Positions 11,401 through 23,400 of a DNA stretch of 64,000 nucleotides are shown piece after piece. The notes below the pieces were generated by a model that searched no databases, was not told the origin of the DNA, and worked only from the letters and a program-made list of their open reading frames with translations. Made by a program: the position numbers and the translations under genes. The DNA is taken from NCBI GenBank assembly GCA_023053575.1, contig JAKZAP010000005.1, positions 2,480,001-2,544,000 of the forward strand, in the 5' to 3' direction. This DNA is from Branchinecta lynchi. Taxonomy: Eukaryota; Arthropoda; Branchiopoda; Anostraca; Branchinectidae. The first letter of the stretch is position 1, and each line of letters opens with the position of its first letter.

Positions 11401-14400
11401 TTATTTGGGGGGGGGGGGGTTGCCTGCCGGTCGGACAAAAAATTACAAAAAAGACATAAATCAGAGGAAAAAGCCTATACAAATTAGTATTTTTGTATGT
11501 TTCGGGGGGGGGGGGGCAACCCCCCCCCCCCCCCCCCTGGATACGGCCTTGGTTGTACCTGGCTTTGTTTGGAACGATTTTCCCATAACCCATCCTCGTC
11601 GCATTAGCAGTTGACAGAACAGCTGCTTCGCACATGTAATGTAAGATACCAACTCGGTGAGTTTATTGGAGAATCATTCACTTGCAGAGTGGCCGTGGTA
11701 GGTAACGTTGACGCTGGAAAATCGACATTGCTTGGTGTCCTGACACATGGAGAACTCGACAATGGGCGTGGATTGGCGAGACTTCGACTCTTTCGGCACA
11801 AACACGAAGTGGAATCGGGGCGAACGTCTTCGGTTGGAAACGATATTCTAGGATTTGATAGCAAAGGTAAAAGTGTTATTCAGTCTCTAGCGTATGCATA
11901 TCCGTACTTAGTATTCTCAGCTTGAGCGTGCAGTGCAGTCCAGAGCCTTGTTTTTGTTGAACGCTGCAGGTCCGCTTCTCGGCCACTTCCGGACTGATTC
12001 TTTCTACATCCGTTTTTGCACTGCACTGCTTCCGAGGAAGACGGCAGCGCTTCTCCAGAATCGCGGACTTGCTAACCGACCAAGTCCTTGCTTCACAGGC
12101 TGCCGCTTCAACCAAGAAGAAAGTGAATCCAAAGACGCATATTGTGCAAAAGCAAAGCAGTGCTGCAGCAGCGATCCGGCAGCGCTATTGCAACAAAAAC
12201 GAGGCTCAGCTAGGCCGAAAGGTGGCTTGCTTTTGGGATCCCAAAACGTAAGTGGAGGGATTCCTATGACTTCGCAAAAGTCACTAAGGGAACGAGAGAT
12301 TTTGATGAAACTTGGTGTGAGGATTCTTTGGGTCAAGGGAAAGGTCGAGTAGTAGATGGGCCCCAGAGCTGTATAGTTAGGATAGATGTTTCAAATTAAG
12401 GGGCGAACAAAATATATTTTAATAAGCTAATGAAATAGTCGACTTAGGAGCAGGAAACATGCTGAATCTGAATATGAAAACCATTTTGTCGCCGGACAAG
12501 TAGTTTACCCGGAATCAAGCAAACACCGGAAAATTTGTCAGAAATAAAAGTTTAGTTCTGAAGTTGATTGGATGTTCGATTTCAGGATAAGGAAAGTCGC
12601 TCAATCGGAAATATGAAAATTACTTTCTGGCCGGACAAGTAGATTGCCCGGAATCCGGCCAGATTTATTTGAATTTCATTAGGTGTTCGATTCAAGGGTA
12701 AGAAGACATGCTGGATCCTTGTATGACAATCATTTTCTACCCGGACACATAGTTCGCCACGAATCCGGCTGAAATCGTTAAATTTGTTAAAAGTTGAAGT
12801 TTTATCTGAAGTTGGTTAGAGGTTCGACATAGGGGTAAGGAGATACGCAGATCAAGGCAGCAACTTTCGTCAAAGTGGATATGATTACCTAGGTGTACAG
12901 TAGTGAAGTGCCGAGATACAGTAAAATGTCATCTCCAAGTAGAAACAGCGCGAAGCGAAAACAAATAAGCCCTAGCAAGGGAGTTGACAAATGTGAAGCG
13001 TGTGAGTGCAACCTAGATGCAGAATCTGCTGCCCTGCAGTGTGATCTTTGTGCGAATTGGTTATGCATATCGTGCCTTGATATGCCCGAACCTGAATATA
13101 AACTCTTCACCAAGATGACTCGAAGACTTGGATGTGACTGGATATGCACAGTGTGTAAACGCATCCCCGCACAATCGGTCCCCCAAGCTCCTCCTGAACC
13201 AGGTCCCACCCTTAGTGAAATCCAGTCTATCATAAGGTCTTCGATAAGTGGCATGCAAGCAGACATTATTAGCAAAATCCCAACAGCTACTGGGATGGAA
13301 TTGCAATTTACAGCGATAGTACAAAACTCTTTCAGCAAACTTCGCGAGGACATAAAGACGGAGTTTTCAACGGCCATCAAGCAGATCAATGAGAAAATGA
13401 CTGAGCTGGAAGTGCAAATATCAGCGAAATGTACACTAAAAGAAGTACAAAAGGAAGTGAAAACCATAGTTTCCGCAGAACTGAAATCTGCTCAGGGAAC
13501 AAATACCCGTGGTCCGGACCTCGAAGCCGCAATGCGAAAAGTATTCCACCAGGAGTCCGAGAGACAGAAGCGGAAGCTGAACATTATCGCATACGGTATC
13601 CCAGCTCAATTGGATGACAAGAACTTTATTGAATGTCACCTTTCCAGTGAGTATTCCCTACCGAACGTTCGCATCACTGACGTGAAAAGATTGCACCCGG
13701 CTACCACAATTCCGAGACCTATCAATGCTCGTCCATCACCCATACTTTTTTCCGTTCTTGATATGAAAATAAAAAGGAAAATCATCCAGAAATCTTTTGA
13801 GTTGAAAGATGATATTCAGTTTCGCGCTGACGCCTCGAAAGAAGAACGTGAGAAACGTAAGGCACTCCTTCAGGAGCGGGACAGTAGAATTGCTGCTGGC
13901 GAGGTGGATCTGATCATTCATCGGGGGCAAATTGTGTCAAAAAACTCGGGAGCAAACCCTCCAGCGCACAGTGGTGCAGCGATGGAGATGTGATGTTTGA
14001 CCACCAACTTAGTGCTGTACATAGTTCAATAAACTGTCTGTCACATAGTGAAAATACACTTGCTAGTTGCTCAAGTAAAAATGAAGATGCGTCGTTTGTT
14101 AGTTTCAGTTCAGTTATGTCGCCAGAGTCCAAGTCTAGCATCAGTACTGACAGTTTTGTGTCCTTCTGTACGCCATCTAGCGTTAATGAAACGCTGGCTA
14201 GTGAATCGCCACCTACAAAACGTACTGGAAGATCTGGATCAAGGATTAGGAAGGATAGAAATTTGCGCGTATTAAGCACCAATATTGACACTCTTACGAA
14301 TAAAGTGAAGGAGCTGCTTTTGTTTGCTGAAGAAAATTACATTGACATTATTGCCTTGGTCGAAATTGTTCCAAAGAACAGTAACCTGCGCCTAACCGAG

Positions 14401-17400
14401 GATCACATTAGCTTACCAGGATATGTGCTTTTCTCGAACTTGAAAGATGAATCTAAGAGTAGGAGAGGAGTAGCAATCTACGCCAAGGAGAACCTTAAGG
14501 TAAAAGTCATGGATTCTTCTAATTCGTACGAACCTTGGGTTGAATGTGTTTCCCTAGAGATATATGCAGAGAACCAGGTGATTTCCGTTGCTTGCGTTTA
14601 TAGAAGCCCAAGCTCCCCAGCCCAGTTTGATTCTGAGCTAGCTATAGCTGGGTTAATAGAGAGAATAGTATCCCAAAATAAGACTACACTTATAGTAGGT
14701 GATTTTAACCTGCCAAGTATTCAGTGGGTCGAGGGATTGGGTGCTTCATTATCTGCTGAAAGAGGTGAATTACATACACCCTTCTTGTCCGTGCTTGAGG
14801 ATAATTTTCTGCACCAGACAGTTGATAGACCTACTAGATTAAGGGATGGACAGGCACCTTCACTACTTGACTTGGTCATCACAAATGAACCAGAAAGTAT
14901 CATGAGCATGGATTACCAGGCTCCTATCGGGGCATCCGACCATCTGTGTATAGTCACCACAGTGCGAATGTATATCAATCAAAACTGTTTTACCAAACAC
15001 ACGTATACCGATTACAAAAGCATTTGTGGTGATTTAGCAAAAATCGACTGGAAGATTGATGAGCATAGCGATATCGAAACTTCATGGACTGCTTTTCGAG
15101 ATAAACTTTTGAGTACTGAAAAAAAGTTTACTACCGTTACATGGAAAAAAAGACCAAAAACACTGCCATTTTTCTCTCGGGCCATAAGAAAACTCTTCAA
15201 CAAAAAAAGGAGGACATGGAAAAAATACTGCAAGAGCAAAACTGAAGTTGACCTTAAGAATTTCAAGAGGGTGCGAAACGAACTAAGGAAAGAAACAAGG
15301 ACGATCACCCAGAAATATGAAGAAAAGGTAGCCTCACTAAGTAAAGCTAACCCTAAAATTTTCTGGAAGTATGTTTCTTCAACAAAACCCAGCAGGCACT
15401 CAATCCCAGATTTGCAATGCAGTGGTGATTGCATTAGTGACCCCACCCTCAAAGCAGAAGTACTTAACCAGCAGTTTGTGTCAGCTTTCTCATGCAACGT
15501 CAACTCTACGCCTGCACCCAACCCTCCAACATACGAAATGAATGATCCAATGGCCAACATTGAAATTAGCGAAGCAGATATACTGAAGAGACTCAAAGCT
15601 CTAAATCAAAATAAGTCCAAAGGCCCCGACAACCTTCACCCAAGACTTTTAAAAGAAACTGCCAAGGAAATAGCACCTGCATTGGCCGCTCTTTTCAAGC
15701 TGTCACTATCGAGGAAAGCACTGCCGTCAGATTGGAAGACAGCTAACATTTCACCAATTCACAAAAAGGGTAGGAAAGATGAAGCTGCAAACTATCGGCC
15801 AATAAGTATAACTTCAGTTGTCAGCAAGCTACTGGAAGGGATAGTGAATGAAGCGGTTATTGCACACTTCGAAAAGAATAACATACTCACCGATAGCCAA
15901 CATGGATTCAGAAGTGGAAGGTCTGTCGAAACCAATCTCATTGAAGCTTACAACTGGGTATCACAGATGGTAGAGACAGGTTTACCAGTAGATATCATCC
16001 TACTTGACCTGGCCAAAGCCTTCGACAAGGTCTGCCATAGGCTTCTTATCCAAAAATTGAAAGCAGCTGGGGTACACGAAGAGGTGGTTGATTGGATACA
16101 AGCATTTTTAACCAATAGAACACAGAGAGTCAAAATAGCCGTTGATACTGAAACCACTGTGTTCTCAAGCCTCCAACCAGTTACAAGTGGAGTACCGCAA
16201 GGCACCAAATTGGGACCTACCCTCTTCAACCTCTATTTCAATGATGCCCCTAAGGTGGTTGAAAACAACATAAACCTGTATGCTGACGATTCTAAGCTTA
16301 TTGGCTCAGTCGAAAACGCTACCAGGATCTCATCCATGCAGAATGATCTAGATCGCCTTTCCGATTGGGCGCACGCCTGGCTGCTTGAATTTAACATTGA
16401 AAAATGCAAAGTGCTACACATTGGCAGTAAGAATCCAGAAAACGAATATTCAATGGTCGATAAACATGGTCTTAGACGAAACCTGGAGTCGGTCACACAT
16501 GAGAGGGACCTTGGTGTCATCATCGACAACAAAATGAAATTCGATCTGCATGCAAAGCACTCTGCGTCTCGTGCAAACCAGGCCCTGGGAACTATCCGCC
16601 GGACATTCACAAGCCGTAGCCCCCTTGTTATATCCAAGCTGTACAAATCTATGGTCAGGCCGAGGGTTGAGTTCGGCATGGTTCTGGCTAATCCTGCTTT
16701 CAAAAAGGATAAGTTCCTTCTTGAGCGTGTGCAAAAGCGAGCCTCAAAAATGGTCCATGGCTTGAAAGATCTCCCATATGACGTGCGATTGCAGAGGTTG
16801 AAGCTCCCAACTTTAACATACAGACGAAAAAGAGGAGATGTCATCCAGGCCTACAAGATCCTCCAATCTAGCCAGTCTTCCAATGTCTTCTCACCAAATC
16901 CAGCCACTAAAACCCGAGGACATAGTAGAAGGATCCAAAAACCCCACGCTTCAACTAGAATACGCCATCAGTTCTTCTCTACCAGAGCCATACCCCTTTG
17001 GAATGCCCTCTCCGAAAAAACAGTTAACTGCCAAACAGTTGAATCGTTCAAAAAATCCGTTGATGAGGAGTGGGCCGACATCGAGTGGAAGTTGAACTGG
17101 GATGCTGTTGATGCAATTGTCAATGTTTGAAGCTAACCACAAGTCAAATCGTTACACGGACCTGCCATCCGGAGTCAACTACGGAGCAAATCTACAGGAG
17201 AAATCCTTATTTTGCTCCAAGCTGCAATTTAAGGTAATTTAAGGTAAGGTAATGACACAGGCTAAAGGGTTAAACACACATGCTGGATCCATATTTGAAA
17301 TTGGCCTTCTGAGATGATTACCATTTGCCTTAATGTTTCTAAATTTTATTAGTAAAGGGTTCAATGAGTCTGGCGAAGACCAGATCTCTAAAATACCCAA

Positions 17401-20400
17401 TTGTCTGGATCAAATGTTAAATTTTTGGGATCCCATCGAAACCTTTGGTCTTGTTACATCTGATATTTGAAGACAGTGAAATATTTTGACACATCTAAAG
17501 GATTGGGTACTCTCTCACCCGGGGCTCTAGTAGAGTTTGCGTTGTTTCCACGACAACCCTAAATTCACCAAGACGCGGATGCATTTCCAGGGTTAACGAT
17601 GCTAAGCTCGGAAAAGTTACGCCTGTAGAAAGCACGAAAATGACTTTAAGATAAGTTTTGCAAGGAATCTGACGTTTTTTATTTCATTTTTCGGCAATGG
17701 CATAAATTTGTAGCTGGTAAATATTTCAAGCATAGAAGAACATGCACATAGAGGTACCACACGTCATGTCTTTGTAACTAGATTGTTGGATCTCAGCCCT
17801 ATCGGTTAAACTTTAATGAGCGTGTTCCATCCTACTTACCGTAGTTACTACGCATGACGTCACGAATTCTGGCTTTTTGCCGTCAAGGCTGGAACGATTT
17901 TTCTATTTTCCAGCAGGATCTCACGCCAGGGGCGAATCCGACCAATCACGTTCCAGAGATGCGTAGTTACTACGCTTACCACGCTCCCGAGCATGGTAAG
18001 CAAATAGTAACTATTAGTTACTATTGTGACAAGGTTGGAACGGTCAGCGTAGTAACTTTTCGTGAGGATGGAACGGAAATAGTAACTAATAGTAACTATT
18101 GTTACAAGGGTGGAACACGCTCAATATGAATCTTAAGCCTAGTCCAAGTTCAAGTTCTTTTTTATTAGCAAACTTATGTATACAAAACTAACCTAATAGT
18201 AACATACAAAAAGCAAAATCTATGTGAACTTACTAACCCCTTTTTATTTATTTTCTCTGTTAAACTTTTAATTTTTCTTTAAAGGACCCCTCATACTATT
18301 TACTCTTCTTCTATTTACTCATACTACTTACTCTTCTTACTCGTATATTTGAATACTTTACAACTGGGCTGTGCTTTCGACAAATAACCCACGGTTTTGG
18401 CTGTTTAAGCCTTTTCCGCGGGGAACAGGGAAACAGTTTACATAACCTGTTTTTCTGATGGCAAAACTTCTCGCAGACAACCACAGCGTGATACACATCA
18501 AAGGTAGCAAAACACGGCAAGTGAGAAAATCAGCGTGGTTTTGTTAGAGTGGTTAGAATGTACCGTACGAAGTTAGGGTCTCCGGGTTTAGAAATATATG
18601 GAGTGATTATGGAAGTAGGTTGCGTTAGTATAATAGGTAAGACAGGTGAAAAGTTCCTTCAGGCCAAGCTGACTGGGAATCGTGCGTATGTTCCACCCTA
18701 CTTACCATAGTTACTACGCACGACGTCACGAATTTTGTCTTCTTGGCGTCAAGGCTGGAAACAGATTTTTCTGTATTCATCAAAATGTCACTCCACGGGG
18801 TAATCCAGCCAATCACGTTACAGGGATCCGTAGTTACCACGCTCCCGAGCATGGTAAGCAAATAGTTACTATTAGTTGCTATTTACAGAAAGTTTGAAAG
18901 GTCATCGTAGTAACTTTTCGTGAGGTTGGAACGGAAATAGTAACTACTAGTTACTACTGTTAAAAGGGTGAAACACGCTGGGTTGATGGCCCAAAACGGA
19001 CAAGTTAGCTAAGATTTATTCCAGCGATATTTTCGGCATAGTCTATGCCTAACGCTGGTTACCCTGTGTAATTTTGGGGGTACCTGTGGGGGCTTTTGCA
19101 TTTTGGATTAGTTCCGTTTTTGATCTGAATTCTCCGTTCTCGATTCTCGTCCAAATTACCGTATTTGCTCCTCTGGTTTCTCTGTTCTCGCTTTTGACAA
19201 AAACACTAACTTGGCAGCTCGTCCGCAACACGGTATACGTGTTTATGCATGTTAAACACTCGCGCTCTGTTGACCAATCAGGGAGGAGAATCGAGAATTC
19301 AGCATCGGAGCAACTTCTCGATTCTGCAGAATCGCGAGGCTTTGCCCGTTCTCGATTCTGACAAAAACGCAAGAAAGGAGAATTTGCTTCATCTGAGTAG
19401 TCCAGAAACGCGAAATAGGAGAATTGCGAGGAGAATCGCAAGGAGAATTTGGACCAAAAACGCAATTATAGTCTTTGTTTTGTTGTGGATAGCGTTTTTG
19501 GTTATTTGTGTAATCAATTTTGTTAATATCTTATAGGAAATGTGGTAAACAAGCCAGACCATGGATCACTTGATTGGGTGAAAATCTGCGAAAGAGCAAC
19601 GAAAGTTGTCACTTTCATCGATCTCGCTGGCCATGAAAAGTACCTGAAAACCACAGTCTTCGGAATGACTGGACATGCCCCTGACTTTACCATGCTAATG
19701 GTAAGAATCTGAACGAGTATATCATCGAGGAAAGAGAGATACTCTTTGTTACACTGTAAGAAAAAATCTTGCAGTATTTGCTACTGGGATTAATCTTTCT
19801 CTAATGATATAAGATTTTCTCTAATTCGGATAAATCCTACCCCAGTAAAGATAAGGTTAATCCCAGTAGCAAATACTGCAGTTAAGTTTAATCCTTACTC
19901 GGAGAAACCTTTTACAGTGTATGCCTACTGCACCCTCCCATATCGTTCGTGACCTAAGGTCCAAGGCAGCTCCCTCCTTCCTTCAAGCTGCCCTGGACCC
20001 CTGTTCCTGGCCAGTCGATTGCACAGAACCATCAATGATCTGCTTGGCTCCTTCTCCAAGGAGGGCCACCCGTCGCATGTCACCACTTGATTCCTGCTCC
20101 AAGGCGGGAAACCTGTCACTTGTCACTACTTGACTCCTCCCATAGGAGGAGCCGCCTCATATCCGTCGGCCCATACCGGGCCTCGAAAGAACCTGACTAT
20201 TTGAAAGAATGTGTGCCGTATTTGTGGCCGACCGCTAACGTCCTGAGAGAATCCGCGGTACTCCCCCCGATGAAAACCTGTGTAGCCTGTAGGTAGTTGT
20301 ACGAAAAAGTTGTATGTAGGCTATTGATATGCAGTAGTACAGAATTCTTTAAGTTAATGTGCCTCACACTGGGCTAAAGTAGTAGTATTCAGTAGCATGC

Positions 20401-23400
20401 CCGCCTTGCTCCAGTAGTGCCCAGTCTTGCTGTAGTAGCATGTACTAGCATCAGTTGGTACTTCGTACTACTTTTTCGTACAACTTCATACTATTATTTC
20501 GAGATAATTTTTCATTGGGTAGCTTTCGAAACATGCGTTTCTTCGGTTCAGTTCGGCAGTTTAGATTCGTTCACCAGTATATGTATGTAGAGCCGTCACA
20601 ACACAGGTACGTCGTACGTACGTACGTACAGTAGAACTTAACATATCAAAAAAGAACTCAGAATTCAGGGCTTTATATGCATGAGTGCAGACCACAAGTC
20701 GCTCAGATAAGTGTACATAAGGTACACTTATCTGTCAAGTCTTTTTCATAGATTCGTATTTACCATTGGGTCTGATACACAGATTCCTCTGAATGGATGA
20801 ATGATTGATTTGCATATTAAAGCCATCAGGCCATGATCTAACAAATACGATACGAAATATCTCGTAACATCACTTTATGTACACCATATACACGACTTCT
20901 TCATCAAAAGAAAGGTTTCCGGTGGTTAAAGTTTAACATAATAGGTCTGAAATCCAACAGTCTGGCTACACATAACTTGTTTGCTTAAATAGGCCTGAAA
21001 ATCCGCTAAAAATGCGTTACTTCATTTGTCCGTTGTACACAGATAATTGATTTCAATTCGGATTTGTGGTGCCTCCATGTGCTTGGCCCTTGACGCTTGA
21101 AATATTTACAAACTATAAATGTAAACTATTGCCGACAACTGAAGTAAAAATGTCCGATTCCTTGCAGCACGTATCTAAACATTCATTCACCACCTAAACA
21201 TTCATTCTAAACATTCATTAACCTACTTTCTGCAGGCGTAACTTCTGCTAGCTTAGCATCTTTAACCCTGGAAATTCAGGCTTTTATTGAAATTCAGATT
21301 CTTCGCGTCTGGTAGAATTTTGGGTTGTCATGCCAGCAGCCCACACTCTGAACGTTATAACTAGAGCCCCGGGTAAAAAAAATACAATTCCTTAGATGAG
21401 TCAAAATATTTTAGTGAGTTCAAATATCAGATGTAAAAATAAGCAGCCTTTTCAGTGAAACTTTAAAAGCTAATATGATGAACTTCCCAACGTCTCTTCT
21501 TTCTGTAAATCTTTTCTTCCGATTATCTTAACAATCCATGTCTTATCTATTCCCCCTGCCCCGAAAATCTCCCCCCTCAGTCCCTGTAACTCTCTGCAGT
21601 TACACAAAAGGTGGCATACATCCTCAATACTTTCTCGAAACATAGGGCAGACGTAGTAAGGACGTGACCCAGAATTATGCCTGATCTTATCTTCCTATCT
21701 TCAATTCTGCCGTTCTTGATGCTAAATCCTGTCTGAGCAAGTATGGCATTGTTGTAATCATGACAGAATGAGCATAATTCACTTATTTTTGGGATCCTAA
21801 AACGTAAGTGGAGGGATACCTATGACATCGCAAAAGTCGTCCGTCTGTCCGTCCGTCTGTCCGTCCGTCTGTACGTCCGTCTGTCCGTCCGTCCGTCTGT
21901 CCGTCCGTCTGTCCGTCTGTCCGTCCGTCTGTCCGTCTGTCCGTCCGTCTGTTCGTCCGTCCGTCCGTCTGTCCGTCCGTCTGTAAGCACGATAACTCTC
22001 GAAGGGATGAGATATTCTGATGAAACTTGGTATGAGGATTCGTTGGGTCATCATACAAGTCAAGTTCGTAGATGGGCTTTGTAGCCCTAGATTTAGGGGT
22101 GGGGGAGGGGGTTCAAATTAAGGGGCAAACAAAATATTTTTAAACAGCCAATGTGATAGTCGATTACGGGGTAAGAAGACATGCTGAACACGATGGTGAA
22201 AACCATTTCGTCGTCTGACAAGTAGTTCGCCCGGAATCCGGCCGAAACCGTAAAGTTTGTTAAAAGTAAAAGTTTTATTTGTAGTTGATTATATGTTCGA
22301 TTTAGAGGTAGGAAGTTATGCTGAACACGATGGTGAAAACCATTTTCTCGACGGACAAGTAGTTCGCCCGGAATCCGGCCCAAACTGGAAAGTTTGCTAA
22401 AATTAAAAGTTTTATTTGGGGTTGATTAGATGTTCGATTTAGGGCAAGAGGACATGCTGAACACTTATGTGAAATCAATTTGCTACCCGGAAAATTGTTA
22501 AAAGTTAAAGTTTTAGATGTAGTTGATTAGATATCAGATTTAGGGGTAAGAAGAGATGCTGAATCCGTGTGTGACAACCATTTTCTACCCGGACATATAG
22601 TTCTACCTGAATCCGGCTGGAGTCGGAAAATTTGTTAAATTCTTATTTGAAGTTGATTAGATGTTCATTATTGGGGAAAGAAGATACCCTGAGTTCGTTT
22701 TTGAGCTTTGAATTTTAATAGTAAAAATGTACAAGGAGTCTGGCGAAGACTGGATCTGGCTAAGACAAGACCCAGTTGTCTGGTTCAGATATCGAACTTT
22801 TGGGATCCCATCGAAACCTTTGGTCTTGTTCAACTTGAAGAAAAAAATATAGTAGCAAATTGTGTTTGTGGGTCTGGGTTTCTCCGTGATGACTAGTTTT
22901 CCCGCGCGGATCCAGCAGATTGCTTGGGGCACTGGATAGTGTACGTCTGATTTGTGGGCGGAGGTTATGTGACGCGTTACTCACTTGGGTGTATATACTG
23001 ATTTTTCAGTTTTGTCTTTTATGTACTAGTGATTATGTGTAAGTATTTCTAGACTCAATATAGTTAGTTGTGTTTGCCCTATCTGGTCATATTTCACACA
23101 CACTAGCGAATGAAGTTTTGTTCCCCTGGACTCGGAAATTGCTAAGACTACACCACCATAATTGGTCTATCGACAATCGTTAAAGATACCTCCCGAGTTA
23201 ACAAGTCCCAAGCGACCATTTGGGACACAAAGAATTTACTATGTGAAAAGCCCGAAATTGGAGACCCCAATTTCGTATGGTACATTCTAAATCCTCTAAC
23301 AAAATAACGCTCATTTTCTCACTTACCGTGTTTTGCTACCTTCGGTGTGTATCACGCTGTCGATGGTTGTCTGCGAGACGTTTTGCAATCAGAAAAACCG

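Larger units (their letters stand above)
12865..17254 (+). mobile_element. Intact LINE 1 (CR1/L2-like, PHD-finger ORF1)
   Basis: It holds two long ORFs (12926..13993 and 13993..17130) and a 3' UTR of about 120 bases ending in tandem AATTTAAGGT / AAGGTAATG words, the short-repeat tail typical of CR1-group elements. The 5' boundary is approximate: R1 host sequence ends near GGAGATACGCAG at 12850. Sense orientation relative to GTPBP1, in intron 4. Both ORFs lack stops or frameshifts, so the insertion looks young. Confidence 0.85.
12231..17455 (-). repeat. R1 repeat, copy b (reverse), split by the PHD-finger LINE
   Basis: The left end TTTTGGGATCCCAAAACGTAAG is the reverse complement of the R1 right end. 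The right end TTTTTGGGATCCCATCG..ACCTTTGGTCTTGTT at 17425..17454 is the reverse complement of the R1 left end. R1 units occupy 12231..~12860 and ~17260..17455. The gap is filled by the LINE. Confidence 0.75.

Noticed and set aside
11933..12352. 139-codon plus-strand ORF and its antisense partner
   Set aside because: It runs from intron 4 into the R1 repeat end, with no domain and no splice or codon support.
13990..13992. GTG as the LINE 1 ORF2 start
   Set aside because: The adjacent ATG at 13993 overlaps the ORF1 stop as TGATG, a known arrangement; a GTG start is unnecessary.
21783..22063. ORFs encoding TDGR/TDGQ repeats
   Set aside because: Direct translation of the GTCC/GTCT microsatellite.
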